The notes under the pieces were generated by a model, which was not told the DNA's origin, ran no database searches, and saw only the letters and a list, made by a program, of their open reading frames with translations. Below are positions 35,328 to 44,710 of a stretch of 64,000 nucleotides of DNA, in pieces. This DNA comes from Catellatospora bangladeshensis (GTDB taxonomy: Bacteria > Actinomycetota > Actinomycetes > Mycobacteriales > Micromonosporaceae). Position 1 is the stretch's first letter, and each line of letters begins with the position of its first letter. The stretch covers positions 45,828-109,827 of the forward strand of contig NZ_BONF01000043.1 of assembly GCF_016862575.1 (NCBI RefSeq), given 5' to 3'. Both the position numbers and the translations under genes were made by a program.

Positions 35328-36658
35328 CCAAGGGCAAGCACGTCGCCGTGGTCGGCGCCGGGCTCGCGGGCTGCCTGCTCGCCTGCTACCTGGCCCGCCG
35401 CGGCTACACGGTGACCATGTACGAGCGCCGCCCCGACCCGCGCACCGGCAAGGTCGAGCGCGGCCGGTCCATCAACCTGGCGCTGTCCGAGCGCGGCCTG
35501 GACGCGCTGCGCCGCATCGGCCTGGACACGACGGTGATGGCCGACGCGCTGCCGATGCGCGGCCGGATGATCCACCCGGTCGCGGGCGAGCTGGACTTCC
35601 AGCAGTACAGCGCGGACGGCGAGCGGGCGATCAACTCGATCAGCCGCGGCGCGCTGAACAACGCGCTGCTCGCGGCGGCCACCGAACTGCCGAACGTCTC
35701 CGCGCACTTCGACCACCGCCTGGTCGGCCTCGACCCCAAGACGGGGGAGATGCGCTTCGAGACCCCGGGTGGCGCGGTCACCGCGCAGGCCGACATCGTC
35801 CTGGGCACCGACGGGTTCAGCTCGGCGGTACGCGGGCAGCTGCTCGCGCACACCGGCCTGACCGAGAGCCTGGACTTCCTGGAGCACGGCTACAAGGAGC
35901 TGACCATCCCGGGCCGGGACGGCGAGTTCGCGCTGGACCCGGGCGCGCTGCACATCTGGCCGCGCGGCGCGTCCATGATGATCGCGCTGCCCAACCCGGA
36001 CCGCTCGTTCACCTGCACCCTGTTCTGGCCGACCGGCGGCACCAGCGCCTTCGCGTCGCTGAGCAGCCCGGCCGCGATCGAGAAGCACTTCGCAGCGGTG
36101 TACCCGGACCTGCTGGAGCTGGCTCCGAACCTGGTCGACGACTACCTGCACAACCCGGTGGGCGTGCTGGGCACGGTGCGCTGCGCGCCGTGGCACGCGT
36201 ACGGCCGGGTCGGGCTGCTCGGCGACGCCGCGCACGCCATCGTGCCGTTCTACGGCCAGGGCGCGAACTGCGCGTTCGAGGACGTGGTCGAGCTGGACCG
36301 GGTGCTCGACGAGACCGGCGACGACTGGGACCGGGCGCTGCCGGAGTTCGAGGCGCGGCGGCGGGAGAACACCGAGGCCATCGCGCAGATGGCGCTGGAG
36401 AACTTCGTGGAGATGCGGGACAAGGTCGCCTCCCCGGTGTTCCAGGCGCAGAAGAAGGTCGAGCACGCGCTGGAGCGGGCGCTGCCCGGCCGCTACGTGT
36501 CCCGCTACGAGCTGGTGTCGTTCTCCACCACGCCGTACGCCCAGGTGCAGCGCCGGGTGCGCCGCCAGCAGCGCCTGCTCGGCGCGGCGGCGGGCGCGGC
36601 CGTGCTGGCCGTGGGCGCGCTCGCGGCGTGGGCCTTCCGGAAGGGGACGGGCGCGTGA
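35324..36658 (+). CDS. kmo: Kynurenine 3-monooxygenase
   Basis: A 444-residue FAD aromatic hydroxylase converting kynurenine to 3-hydroxykynurenine with NADPH and O2. It has the Rossmann FAD motif VVGAGLAGCLLACYLARRGY, the Kmo-specific GRSINLALSERGLDALR, a GTDGFSSAVR segment and GLLGDAAHAIVPFYGQGANCAFED (second FAD motif). A C-terminal hydrophobic helix (LLGAAAGAAVLAVGALAAWAF, about 415-438) suggests membrane association, as in eukaryotic Kmo. Starts in ATGA overlap with kynU and ends in GTGA overlap with the aldehyde dehydrogenase gene. Confidence 0.94.
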   Translation: MTKGKHVAVVGAGLAGCLLACYLARRGYTVTMYERRPDPRTGKVERGRSINLALSERGLDALRRIGLDTTVMADALPMRGRMIHPVAGELDFQQYSADGERAINSISRGALNNALLAAATELPNVSAHFDHRLVGLDPKTGEMRFETPGGAVTAQADIVLGTDGFSSAVRGQLLAHTGLTESLDFLEHGYKELTIPGRDGEFALDPGALHIWPRGASMMIALPNPDRSFTCTLFWPTGGTSAFASLSSPAAIEKHFAAVYPDLLELAPNLVDDYLHNPVGVLGTVRCAPWHAYGRVGLLGDAAHAIVPFYGQGANCAFEDVVELDRVLDETGDDWDRALPEFEARRRENTEAIAQMALENFVEMRDKVASPVFQAQKKVEHALERALPGRYVSRYELVSFSTTPYAQVQRRVRRQQRLLGAAAGAAVLAVGALAAWAFRKGTGA

Positions 36659-38157
36659 ACTGGGACCCGACGCTGATGACCGGCCGCCCCGCGGGCGAGC
36701 CCGGCCTGCTGCGCAACTTCGTCGGCGGCGCGTTCGTGCCGGCTGAGAAGACGTTCGCGAAGGTGTCGCCGGTGACCGGCGAGAAGATCTTCGAGGTCGC
36801 CGAGGCGGACGCGTCGACCGTGGACGCGGCCGTGGCCGCCGCGCGTGCGGCGATGCGCGGGCCGTGGGGCCGGATGAGCGAGGGCGAGCGCGCGGCGGTG
36901 CTGCGGCGGGTCGCCGACGAGCTGGAGAAGCGCTTCGACGACCTGGTCACGGCCGAGGTCGCGGACACCGGCAAGAGCATCTCGCAGGCGCGTACCCTCG
37001 ACATCCCGCGCGGGGCGGCCAACTTCCGGGCCTTCGCCGACATCGTGACGACCGCGCCCACCGAATCGTTCATGACCGCGACCGCCGCGGGCGGGCGCGC
37101 GCTGAACTACGCGGTGCGCAAGCCGGTCGGCGTGGTCGCCATCATCGTGCCCTGGAACCTGCCGCTGCTGCTGCTCACCTGGAAGGTCGCCCCGGCGCTG
37201 GCCTGCGGCAACGCGGTCATCGTGAAGCCGTCGGAGGAGACGCCGTCGTCGGCCACGCTGCTGGCCGAGGTGATGGCCGCCGCGGGCGTGCCGGAGGGCG
37301 TGTTCAACCTGGTCCACGGCTTCGGGCCGGACTCGGCGGGCGAGTTCCTGACCAAGCACCCCGGGGTGGACGCGATCACGTTCACCGGCGAGTCGGCCAC
37401 CGGCAGCGCGATCATGCGCGCCGCGTCCGACGGGGTGAAGGCGGTCTCGTTCGAGCTGGGCGGCAAGAACGCGGGCCTGGTCTTCCCGGACACGGATCTC
37501 GATGCGGCCGTCGCGGGCTCGGTGCGGTCCAGCTTCACCAACGGCGGCCAGGTCTGCCTGTGCACCGAGCGGCTCTACGTGCACCGCTCGATCTTCGACG
37601 AGTTCGCCTCGAAGCTGGCCGCGAAGGCGTCTGAGCTGCCGTTCGGCTGGCCGCAGGACGAGGCCACGGCGAACATGCCGCTGATCTCGCGGCAGCACCG
37701 GGAGAAGGTGCTGTCCTACTACGACCTCGCCCGCAGCGAGGGCGCGACGGTGCTCGCCGGAGGCGGGGTGCCGGTGTTCGGCGACGCGCGGGACGGGGGC
37801 GCTTACGTCCAGCCGACCGTGCTCACCGGGCTGGCGCAGGACGCGCGCGTCAACCGCGAGGAGATCTTCGGCCCGGTGTGCAGCCTGATGCCGTTCGACG
37901 ACGAGGACGAGGCGTTCGCGCTGGCCAACGACAGCGCCTACGGCCTGGCGGCCACCGTGTGGACGCGGGACGTGGGCCGGGCGCACCGGGCCGGGTCGCG
38001 GCTGGACGCCGGGCTGGTCTGGGTCAACACCTGGTTCCTGCGCGACCTGCGCACCCCGTTCGGCGGGGTCAAGGCCTCCGGCGTGGGCCGCGAGGGCGGC
38101 GTGCACTCGCTGGCCTTCTACTCCGAACTGACCAACGTCTGCGTGGAGCTTTCGTGA
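36655..38157 (+). CDS. 2-aminomuconate-6-semialdehyde dehydrogenase
   Basis: A 500-residue aldehyde dehydrogenase superfamily enzyme: VAIIVPWNLPLLLLTWKVAPALACGN (NAD site), GNAVIVKPSEETP, AITFTGESATGS, FELGGKNAGLVF (catalytic Glu) and GGQVCLCTERLYV with the catalytic Cys. The cluster, and likeness to the NbaE/AmnC group, indicate oxidation of 2-aminomuconate semialdehyde to 2-aminomuconate with NAD. The GTG at 36655 is in GTGA overlap with kmo; the stop overlaps the next GTG in the same way. Confidence 0.9.
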   Translation: MNWDPTLMTGRPAGEPGLLRNFVGGAFVPAEKTFAKVSPVTGEKIFEVAEADASTVDAAVAAARAAMRGPWGRMSEGERAAVLRRVADELEKRFDDLVTAEVADTGKSISQARTLDIPRGAANFRAFADIVTTAPTESFMTATAAGGRALNYAVRKPVGVVAIIVPWNLPLLLLTWKVAPALACGNAVIVKPSEETPSSATLLAEVMAAAGVPEGVFNLVHGFGPDSAGEFLTKHPGVDAITFTGESATGSAIMRAASDGVKAVSFELGGKNAGLVFPDTDLDAAVAGSVRSSFTNGGQVCLCTERLYVHRSIFDEFASKLAAKASELPFGWPQDEATANMPLISRQHREKVLSYYDLARSEGATVLAGGGVPVFGDARDGGAYVQPTVLTGLAQDARVNREEIFGPVCSLMPFDDEDEAFALANDSAYGLAATVWTRDVGRAHRAGSRLDAGLVWVNTWFLRDLRTPFGGVKASGVGREGGVHSLAFYSELTNVCVELS

Positions 38158-38948
38158 CCATCGGCAAGGACAAGATCGACGAGGCGGTACGCCTGCTGCG
38201 CGACGCGCAGGAGACCCGCACCCCGTGCGCCCCGCTCCGGGAGCGCCTGCTGCCGGTCGGCGACGTGGCCTCGGCATACGCCGTGCAGCGGGCCATGACC
38301 CAGGACGCGGTCGCCGCCGGGCGGCGCATCGTCGGCGCGAAGATCGGCCTGACCAACCCCGCCGTGCAGCGGCAGCTCGGCGTGGACCAGCCCGACTTCG
38401 GGGTGCTCTTCGCCGACATGGCCGCCTGGGACGGCGCCGAGGTCGACGTGACCCGCATCCTGCAGCCCAAGGTCGAGGCCGAGGTGGCCTTCGTACTCGG
38501 CGGTGACCTGCCGCACCAGCAGGTCACCGTCGCCGACGTCATCCGCGCGACCGACCACCTGCTGCCCGCCATCGAGATCGTCGGCTCCCGCATCGCGAAC
38601 TGGGACATCTCCATCGTCGACACCGTCGCCGACAACGCCTCCAGCGCCATGTTCGTCCTCGGCAACCGCCCCGTCCCGCTGCCCTCCGTCGACCTCCGCC
38701 TCTGCGGCATGGTCCTGGAACACGAGGGCGAGCCGGTCTCCGTCGGCGCGGGCGCCGCCTGCCTCGGCAACCCCCTGCACGCCGTCGCCTGGCTCGCCGA
38801 GACCATGGCGCAGGCCGGCACCCCCCTGCGCACGGGCGACGTCATCCTGTCCGGCGCACTGGGCCCCATGGTCCCGGTCACCCCCGGCGCCGCCTACGAG
38901 GCCCGCATCAGCGGCCTCGGCTCCGTCCGCACCCGGTTCACCCCATGA
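38154..38948 (+). CDS. 2-oxopent-4-enoate hydratase (2-keto-4-pentenoate hydratase)
   Basis: A 264-residue member of the hydratase/decarboxylase family. [27 protein letters not shown] and the metal-binding [11 protein letters not shown] (ExE) with [14 protein letters not shown] fit the 2-hydroxypentadienoate hydratase branch. It adds water to 2-oxopent-4-enoate to give 4-hydroxy-2-oxovalerate. The related family gene at 41018 is the decarboxylase; assignment between them rests on context and likeness, so an exchange of labels is possible. It starts by GTGA overlap and is followed by a repeat. Confidence 0.82.
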   Translation: MTIGKDKIDEAVRLLRDAQETRTPCAPLRERLLPVGDVASAYAVQRAMTQDAVAAGRRIVGAKIGLTNPAVQRQLGVDQPDFGVLFADMAAWDGAEVDVTRILQPKVEAEVAFVLGGDLPHQQVTVADVIRATDHLLPAIEIVGSRIANWDISIVDTVADNASSAMFVLGNRPVPLPSVDLRLCGMVLEHEGEPVSVGAGAACLGNPLHAVAWLAETMAQAGTPLRTGDVILSGALGPMVPVTPGAAYEARISGLGSVRTRFTP

Positions 38949-38951
38949 GTG

Positions 38952-39010
38952 CGTTGATCATGAACTTGAGGACGTGTTCGACGGCGTGTCGCTACCCCGG
39001 CGCCGTGATC
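38952..39010 (-). repeat. GATC-bounded 59-bp dispersed repeat, copy C
   Basis: On the minus strand it reads GATCACGGCGCCGGGG..GACACGCCGTCGAAC..AAGTTCATGATCAACG, nearly identical to copy B and in the opposite orientation. It starts three bases after the hydratase stop, in the gap before the acetaldehyde dehydrogenase. Confidence 0.8.
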
Positions 39011-39060
39011 ACCGAAGCAACACGCGGTGCGGGGCAAGCAAGCGGCAAGGGAGGCAGCCG

Positions 39061-39966
39061 GTGAAGGCCGGAGTGGCGGTGATCGGGTCGGGGAACATCG
39101 GGACCGACCTGATGATCAAGGTGTTGCGGTTGAGTGAGTCGCTGCGGATGGTGGCGATGGTGGGGATCGATCCGGAGTCGGACGGGCTGGCGCGGGCCGC
39201 GCGGCTCGGGGTGGCGACCACGGCCGAAGGCGTGGACGGGCTCGTGAAGATGCCGGAGTTCGCCGAGGTGGATGTCGTGTTCGACGCGACGTCGGCGAAG
39301 GCGCACCGGTATCACGACGAGGTGCTGCGCAGGCACGGCAAGGTCGTGATCGACCTGACGCCGGCCGCGATCGGGCCGTACGTCGTGCCGACCGTGAACC
39401 TGGACGAGCACCTCGACCAGCCGAACGTGAACATGGTGACCTGCGGCGGGCAGGCGACCGTGCCGATCGTGGCGGCGGTCAGCGCGGTGACGCCGGTGGC
39501 GTACGGCGAGATCGTCGCGTCCATCGCGTCGCGCTCGGCTGGCCCCGGCACCCGGGCCAACATCGACGAGTTCACCGAGACCACGGCGCGGGCCATCGAG
39601 GTCGTCGGCGGCGCGGGACGCGGCAAGGCGATCATCGTGCTCAACCCGGCCGAGCCGCCGCTGCTGATGCGCGACACCGTGTACTGCCTCTGCCCGGACG
39701 CGGACGCCGACCGGGCCGCCATCGCGGCGAGCGTCGAGGACATGGTCAAGCAGGTGCAGGGCTACGTGCCCGGCTACCGGCTCAAGCAGCAGGTGCAGTT
39801 CGACACGGTGACCGTGCCCATGTTCGACGCGCCCGCGCTGCAGGTGTCGGTGTTCCTGGAGGTGTCGGGGGCGGGGCACTACCTGCCCGCGTACGCCGGG
39901 AACCTGGACATCATGACCTCGGCGGCGCTGCGTACCGCGGAGCGCCTGATGGAGCTGAAGAAATGA
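39061..39966 (+). CDS. dmpF: Acetaldehyde dehydrogenase (acylating)
   Basis: A 301-residue enzyme that converts acetaldehyde and CoA to acetyl-CoA with [21 protein letters not shown] is the NAD-binding start, [14 protein letters not shown] carries the catalytic Cys, and the C-terminal [32 protein letters not shown] is typical of the aldolase-coupled DmpF/MhpF/HsaG family. The GTG at 39061 follows GGGAGGCAGCCG. It overlaps the aldolase start (ATGA), as expected for enzymes that channel acetaldehyde between them. Confidence 0.94.
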   Translation: MKAGVAVIGSGNIGTDLMIKVLRLSESLRMVAMVGIDPESDGLARAARLGVATTAEGVDGLVKMPEFAEVDVVFDATSAKAHRYHDEVLRRHGKVVIDLTPAAIGPYVVPTVNLDEHLDQPNVNMVTCGGQATVPIVAAVSAVTPVAYGEIVASIASRSAGPGTRANIDEFTETTARAIEVVGGAGRGKAIIVLNPAEPPLLMRDTVYCLCPDADADRAAIAASVEDMVKQVQGYVPGYRLKQQVQFDTVTVPMFDAPALQVSVFLEVSGAGHYLPAYAGNLDIMTSAALRTAERLMELKK

Positions 39967-41021
39967 CGACTCGGATCTACGTACAGGACGTGACCCTGCG
40001 CGACGGCATGCACGCCATCGGGCACCGGTACACGGTCGAGCAGGTGCGGCGGATCGCCGCGGCGCTGGACGCGGCGGGCGTCGCCGCGATCGAGGTGGCG
40101 CACGGCGACGGCCTGGCCGGTTCCAGCGTGAACTACGGGCACGGCGCGGCGACCGACGCCGAGTGGATCGCCGCGGCGGCCGAGGTCATGCCGAACGCGA
40201 AGCTGACCACCCTGCTGCTGCCCGGCATCGGCACCATCGCCGACCTCAAGGCCGCCCGCGACCTCGGCGTGACCAGCGTGCGCATCGCCACGCACTGCAC
40301 CGAGGCGGACATCTCCGCCCAGCACATCGGCTGGGCGCGGGAGAACGGCATGGACGTGTCCGGCTTCCTGATGATGTCCCACATGAACGACCCGGCCGGG
40401 CTGGCCAAGCAGGCCAAGCTGATGGAGTCGTACGGCGCGCACTGCGTCTACGTCACCGACTCCGGCGGGCGGCTGCTCATGCGCGACGTCGCGGAGCGGG
40501 TTGACGCCTACCGGCAGGTGCTCGACGAGCGCACGCAGGTCGGCATCCACGCCCACCACAACCTGTCCCTCGGCGTCGCCAACAGCGTGGTGGCCGTGGA
40601 GCACGGCGACCGCCCCGGCGTGCCGGTGCGCGTCGACGCCTCGCTGGCGGGCATGGGCGCGGGCGCGGGCAACGCGCCGCTGGAGGTGTTCGTGGCCACC
40701 GCCGAGCTGATGGGCTGGGAGCACGGCTGCGACGTGTTCGCGCTGATGGACGCGGCCGACGACGTCGTCCGGCCGTTGCAGGACCGTCCGGTGCAGGTGG
40801 ACCGGGAGACGCTGTCGCTGGGCTACGCGGGCGTCTACTCCAGCTTCCTGCGCCACGCCGAGCGCGCCTCGGCCAAGTACGGCGTGGACGTGCGCTCGAT
40901 CCTGGTCGAGCTGGGCCGCCGCCGCATGGTCGGCGGCCAGGAGGACATGATCGTGGACGTCGCCTTGGACCTGGTCCGCGACGCCGAGCAGGCAGCCGCG
41001 AGCGCGGGGGAGATGGCATGA
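39963..41021 (+). CDS. dmpG: 4-hydroxy-2-oxovalerate aldolase
   Basis: A 352-residue class II pyruvate aldolase of the DmpG/MhpE/HsaF family, cleaving 4-hydroxy-2-oxovalerate to pyruvate and acetaldehyde. Evidence: [18 protein letters not shown] (metal-binding Asp and catalytic residues), [33 protein letters not shown], and [16 protein letters not shown] with the HxH metal ligands. Its partner dehydrogenase is the preceding gene. It overlaps both neighbours by ATGA. Confidence 0.95.
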   Translation: MTTRIYVQDVTLRDGMHAIGHRYTVEQVRRIAAALDAAGVAAIEVAHGDGLAGSSVNYGHGAATDAEWIAAAAEVMPNAKLTTLLLPGIGTIADLKAARDLGVTSVRIATHCTEADISAQHIGWARENGMDVSGFLMMSHMNDPAGLAKQAKLMESYGAHCVYVTDSGGRLLMRDVAERVDAYRQVLDERTQVGIHAHHNLSLGVANSVVAVEHGDRPGVPVRVDASLAGMGAGAGNAPLEVFVATAELMGWEHGCDVFALMDAADDVVRPLQDRPVQVDRETLSLGYAGVYSSFLRHAERASAKYGVDVRSILVELGRRRMVGGQEDMIVDVALDLVRDAEQAAASAGEMA

Positions 41022-41743
41022 GCATCGAGACGATGGCGGCGCTGCTCGACGACGCGGCGACCGGCGCGAAGGCGATCCCGCAGCTCACGCTCGGGCACGA
41101 GCTGGACGTGGACGGGGCCTACGCGGTCCAGGAGGCGCTGATCGCGCGCCGCCTCGACCGGGGCCAGCGCCTGGTGGGCATCAAGATGGGGCTCACCAGC
41201 CGGGCCAAGATGGCGCAGGTCGGCGTACACGAGGTGATCTGGGGTCGGCTCACCGACGCGATGCGGGTGCCCGACGGCGGGCGGCTCGCCCTCGACGGCT
41301 TCATCCACCCCCGGATCGAGCCGGAGGTCGCGTTCCTGCTGGGCGAGGGCGGCATCGCCGCGGTCGCGCCCGCGCTGGAGATCATCGATTCGCGGTACGC
41401 GGACTTCCAGTTCACCCACCCCGACGTGGTCGCCGACAACACCTCCGGCGCCGCGTTCGTCATCGGCGCCTGGCAGCCGGTCCCGGCGGGCCTGGACAAC
41501 CTCGGCGTGCTGCTGGAGGTCGACGGCAAGGTGGTGCAGGCGGGCTCGACCGCCGCGATCCTGGGCGACCCGCGCCGGGCGCTGGACGAGGGCCGCGCCC
41601 TCACCGCCCGCTACGGCGTCGCCCTGGAGCCCGGCTGGATCTTCCTGGCGGGTGCGGCCACGGCCGCGGTGCCGCTGACGCCGGGCGCCCACGTGCGCGC
41701 CACCGTCGAAGGCCTCGGCACCACCTCCGTGGTGGCGTCATGA
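41018..41743 (+). CDS. 4-oxalocrotonate (2-oxo-3-hexenedioate) decarboxylase
   Basis: A 241-residue member of the same family as the hydratase at 38154. [22 protein letters not shown], the metal-binding [10 protein letters not shown], and [23 protein letters not shown] resemble DmpH/NahK-type 4-oxalocrotonate decarboxylases, which remove carbon dioxide to give 2-oxopent-4-enoate. Position after the aldolase fits the meta-cleavage layout. It ends with a 175-base gap holding a nested palindrome. Confidence 0.83.
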   Translation: MSIETMAALLDDAATGAKAIPQLTLGHELDVDGAYAVQEALIARRLDRGQRLVGIKMGLTSRAKMAQVGVHEVIWGRLTDAMRVPDGGRLALDGFIHPRIEPEVAFLLGEGGIAAVAPALEIIDSRYADFQFTHPDVVADNTSGAAFVIGAWQPVPAGLDNLGVLLEVDGKVVQAGSTAAILGDPRRALDEGRALTARYGVALEPGWIFLAGAATAAVPLTPGAHVRATVEGLGTTSVVAS

Positions 41744-41769
41744 CCCCCCACGCGCGCCTCGTCGGCGCG

Positions 41770-41880
41770 GGCCGCCGCAGCTTCGGGCAAACCACGCGCC
41801 ACGGCGGGATGGGCCGCCGCAGTTTCGGGGAAACTGCACGAATCCACGGCTCGGATGCTGCAGTTTCCCCGAAACTGCAC
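41770..41880. repeat. Nested palindrome element (GCAGTTTC type), copy 1, with degenerate tandem half
   Basis: GCAGTTTC-GGG-GAAACTGC (41819-41837) and GCAGTTTC-CCC-GAAACTGC (41860-41878) are each palindromic and together form a long inverted repeat. Immediately before, 41770-41798 (GGCCGCCGCAGCTTCGGGCA..) is a degenerate direct repeat of the sequence around 41812-41840 (GGCCGCCGCAGTTTCGGGGA..). A copy of the element occurs at 48864-48921. Confidence 0.8.
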
Positions 41881-41918
41881 GGCGCCCTCGGGCGGGCGGC
41901 GGGAAGCGGGGAGGCGGC

Positions 41919-42341
41919 ATGAGCGGGGCGAAGACGGTCGCGGGCAAGGCGACGCCGCGCGGCAGGTTTCCGCACGTGAAGGTGGCGGGCGGGTTCGCGT
42001 TCGTGAGCGGGACGTCGAGCCGGCGGCCGGACAACACGATCGCGGGCGCTTCGGTGGACGAGATGGGGACGACCAGTCTCGACATCCGTGAGCAGACCCG
42101 GGCCGTGATCGAGAACATCGGGGACATCCTGCGCTCGGTCGGCGCGGACCTGTCCGACCTGGTCCAGGTCACCACGTACCTGGTCAACATGAACGACTTC
42201 GGCGGGTACAACGAGGTGTACGGCGAGTTCTTCGACGCCACCGGGCCGACCCGCACCACGGTCGCGGTGCACCAGCTCCCGCACCCGCACCTGCTGATCG
42301 AGATCCAAGCCGTCGCACTGCTGCCAGACAAGGAGTCGTGA
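41919..42341 (+). CDS. RidA-family 2-aminomuconate deaminase
   Basis: A 140-residue YjgF/RidA-fold protein: [50 protein letters not shown] and [25 protein letters not shown], with the conserved Arg in the TRTTVAV strand that binds carboxylates. In other bacteria the 2-aminomuconate deaminase (NbaF/AmnE type) is in this family, and this gene fills that otherwise missing step to 4-oxalocrotonate. ATG at 41919; the stop overlaps the next start (TGATG). Confidence 0.87.
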   Translation: MSGAKTVAGKATPRGRFPHVKVAGGFAFVSGTSSRRPDNTIAGASVDEMGTTSLDIREQTRAVIENIGDILRSVGADLSDLVQVTTYLVNMNDFGGYNEVYGEFFDATGPTRTTVAVHQLPHPHLLIEIQAVALLPDKES

Positions 42342-42862
42342 TGACCGAGATCACCGAGCCGGTGAGCTTCCCCGGCTGGATCGAGGAGAACCAGCACCTG
42401 CTCAAGCCGCCGGTCGGCAACAAGCAGATGTTCCCGACCGGCGACGACTTCATCGTCATGGTGGTCGGCGGGCCGAACCAGCGCACGGACTTCCACGTGG
42501 ACCCGTACGAGGAGTTCTTCTACCAGATCAAGGGCACCCTGCGGATCAACCTGATGACGCCGGAGGGCCCGCGGACCATCACCGTGCCCGAGGGGCACAT
42601 GTGGATGCTGCCCCGCCTCACCCCGCACTCGCCGCAGCGCGAGGCCGGCTCGATCGGCCTGGTCCTGGAGCGGCCCCGGGAGGAGGGCACGCTGGAGAAG
42701 TTCCGCTGGTACTGCCCGAACTGCGCCGAGATCGTGCACGAGGTCGAGCTGCAGGTGCGCGACATCGTCGCCGACCTCCCGCCGGTGTTCACCGCGTTCT
42801 ACGAAGACGAGCAGGCGCGCACCTGCGCCAAGTGCGGCACCCTGCACCCGGGCAAGGGCTGA
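42341..42862 (+). CDS. nbaC: 3-hydroxyanthranilate 3,4-dioxygenase
   Basis: A 173-residue cupin dioxygenase that opens 3-hydroxyanthranilate to 2-amino-3-carboxymuconate semialdehyde. Fe(II) ligands fit TDFHVDPYEEFFYQIKG (His and Glu) and MLPRLTPHSPQR (His); substrate-binding Arg residues and a rubredoxin-like C-terminal site CPNC...CAKC agree with bacterial HAO. The ATG at 42341 is preferred to the GTG immediately upstream, since it lies in a TGATG overlap with the deaminase stop. Confidence 0.95.
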   Translation: MTEITEPVSFPGWIEENQHLLKPPVGNKQMFPTGDDFIVMVVGGPNQRTDFHVDPYEEFFYQIKGTLRINLMTPEGPRTITVPEGHMWMLPRLTPHSPQREAGSIGLVLERPREEGTLEKFRWYCPNCAEIVHEVELQVRDIVADLPPVFTAFYEDEQARTCAKCGTLHPGKG

Positions 42863-43881
42863 TGGCGCCCGTAGTCGACGTGCACACCCACGTCGTGCCG
42901 AAGGGCTGGCCGGAGCTGTCGTCGGAGTGCGGCGGCGACGGCTGGCCGTGGCTGCGCGTGGACTCCGAGCACGAAGCAATGATCATGGTGGGGGAGAGCG
43001 AGTTCCGCCCCATCGGCGCGCAGTGCTGGGACGCGCCCACCCGGCTCGCCGACATGGCCGACGACGGGGTGGACGTCCAGGTGGTCTCGCCCACCCCGGT
43101 GTTCTTCTCGTACGAGCGACCGGCCGCGCAGGCGATGAAGGTGGCCCGGATCTTCAACGACCTGGCCCTGGAGGTCTGCGCGGACTCCGGAGACCGGCTG
43201 GTGCCGTTCTGCCAGGTGCCCCTGCAGGACCCCGACCTGGCCTGCGCCGAGCTGGACCGCTGTATGGCGAACGGGCACGCGGGCGTCGAGATCGGCAACC
43301 ACGTCGGCGACCGCGACCTCGACGACGAGGGCATCATCCAGTTCCTGCAGCACTGCGCGCAGGTCGGGGCGCCGGTGTTCGTGCACCCGTGGGACATGCC
43401 GAACGGGCCGCGCCTGGACCGGTGGATGGCCCGCTGGCTGACCGGCATGCCCGCCGAGACGCACCTGTCCGTGCTCTCGATGATCCTGGGCGGGGTGTTC
43501 GACCGGGTGCCGGAGACGCTGCGGCTGTGCTTCGCGCACGGCGGCGGCAGCTTCCCGTTCTGGCTGGGCCGCGCGGACAACGCCTGGCACCGGCGCGGCG
43601 ACGTGGTACGCGGGCAGTCCGCGCTGCCGCCGAGCGAGTACACGCACCGGTTCTACGTGGACACGGTCGTCTTCGACCCGGCCGCGCTGCGGCTGCTGGT
43701 GGACACCATGGGCGAGGACCGCATCCTGCTCGGCAGCGACTACCCCTACCCGCTGGGCGAGCGCCCGGTCGGCGCGGTGGTGCGCAAGTCCGACTTCCTC
43801 ACCGACGGCCAGCGCGACAAGCTGCTCGGCGGCAACGCGCTCGCGTTCTTGAACCGGCCCGGCCTCGGGCGGGCGGCGTGA
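42862..43881 (+). CDS. 2-amino-3-carboxymuconate-6-semialdehyde decarboxylase (ACMSD)
   Basis: A 339-residue amidohydrolase-superfamily decarboxylase: VVDVHTHVVPKGW supplies the HxH zinc ligands, VFVHPWDMPNGPRLD the next His, FAHGGGSFPFWLGR a substrate/zinc His, and LLGSDYPYPLGE the Asp. This set is the ACMSD signature. It removes carbon dioxide from ACMS and so diverts the pathway away from quinolinate. Its start overlaps the HAO stop (TGATG) and its stop the formamidase start (GTGA). Confidence 0.95.
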   Translation: MAPVVDVHTHVVPKGWPELSSECGGDGWPWLRVDSEHEAMIMVGESEFRPIGAQCWDAPTRLADMADDGVDVQVVSPTPVFFSYERPAAQAMKVARIFNDLALEVCADSGDRLVPFCQVPLQDPDLACAELDRCMANGHAGVEIGNHVGDRDLDDEGIIQFLQHCAQVGAPVFVHPWDMPNGPRLDRWMARWLTGMPAETHLSVLSMILGGVFDRVPETLRLCFAHGGGSFPFWLGRADNAWHRRGDVVRGQSALPPSEYTHRFYVDTVVFDPAALRLLVDTMGEDRILLGSDYPYPLGERPVGAVVRKSDFLTDGQRDKLLGGNALAFLNRPGLGRAA

Positions 43882-44630
43882 CGGAGGACCGCTCGGTGCT
43901 CTCCCGCAGCGCACCCGCGCCCGACGCGACCGTGCGCTACGGCCCGCTGCCCGAACACGTCGCCGACGCCTGGCACGGCGACACGCGGGCGGCGGCCCGG
44001 CCGCTGGTCGTGTTCGTGCACGGCGGCTTCTGGCGGCCGGAGTACGACCGCGCGCACACCCACCCGCTGGCCGCCGCGATCCGCGACGCGGGCTGGACGG
44101 TGTGCTCGATCGAGTACCGCCGGGAGCCGGGCCGGCCCGAGCACACCGTGCGTGACGTGGCCGAGGCGCTCGCCGCCGTGCCCGGCGCGGTGGAGGGGCA
44201 CGACGGGCGGGTGATCGTGGCGGGACACTCCGCGGGCGGCCATCTGGCGCTGTGGGCGGCGAGCGCGGCCCCGGCCCCCGGGCAGACCGGCACGCTGGCG
44301 CTGGCGCCCGTGGCGGATCTCCGGCTGGCCGAGGAGCTGCATCTCGACGACGGGGCGGTGGCGGACTTCCTGGGCGCCGAGGCGGCGTCCCGGGCCGACC
44401 TGGACCCGGCCCGGCTGCCCGCCCCTGCGGGCACGACCGTGCTGCTGCACGGCCTGCTCGACGAGATCGTGCCGGTCGCGGTGGCGGAGGCGTACACCGC
44501 CGCCCACCCGGGCAGCCGCCTCGTCACGGTGCCCGGCGCGGCCCACTTCGCCGTCATCGACCCGCTGTCGGCCGCGTGGCCGGTCGTGCTCGCGGAACTG
44601 GAGCGGCTGTCGTTTCCGGCAGCAGTTTGA
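43878..44630 (+). CDS. Alpha/beta hydrolase, likely kynurenine formamidase
   Basis: A 250-residue alpha/beta hydrolase with VVFVHGGFWRPEYDR (the HGGxW motif of eukaryotic-type kynurenine formamidases), nucleophile VAGHSAGGHLALW, acid in LLHGLLDEIVP and His in PGAAHFAVIDP. It ends the run of stop-start coupled genes (GTGA at 43878) and supplies the one step, N-formylkynurenine to kynurenine, not otherwise encoded in the cluster. It is not of the metal-dependent KynB (DUF-type cyclase) family. Function is inferred from context plus the motif. Confidence 0.8.
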   Translation: MTEDRSVLSRSAPAPDATVRYGPLPEHVADAWHGDTRAAARPLVVFVHGGFWRPEYDRAHTHPLAAAIRDAGWTVCSIEYRREPGRPEHTVRDVAEALAAVPGAVEGHDGRVIVAGHSAGGHLALWAASAAPAPGQTGTLALAPVADLRLAEELHLDDGAVADFLGAEAASRADLDPARLPAPAGTTVLLHGLLDEIVPVAVAEAYTAAHPGSRLVTVPGAAHFAVIDPLSAAWPVVLAELERLSFPAAV

Positions 44631-44710
44631 CCACCCCTGAGCAGGTGACGGCGCTCACTCCGCTAGCGTTGAGCCGGTAAGGGATCGGATTCGAGCCGGG
44701 GGGCTTCAAG

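Noticed and set aside
41740..41922. 60-codon frame between the decarboxylase and deaminase genes
   Set aside because: It is formed entirely by the palindromic repeat; codons mirror the inverted arms.
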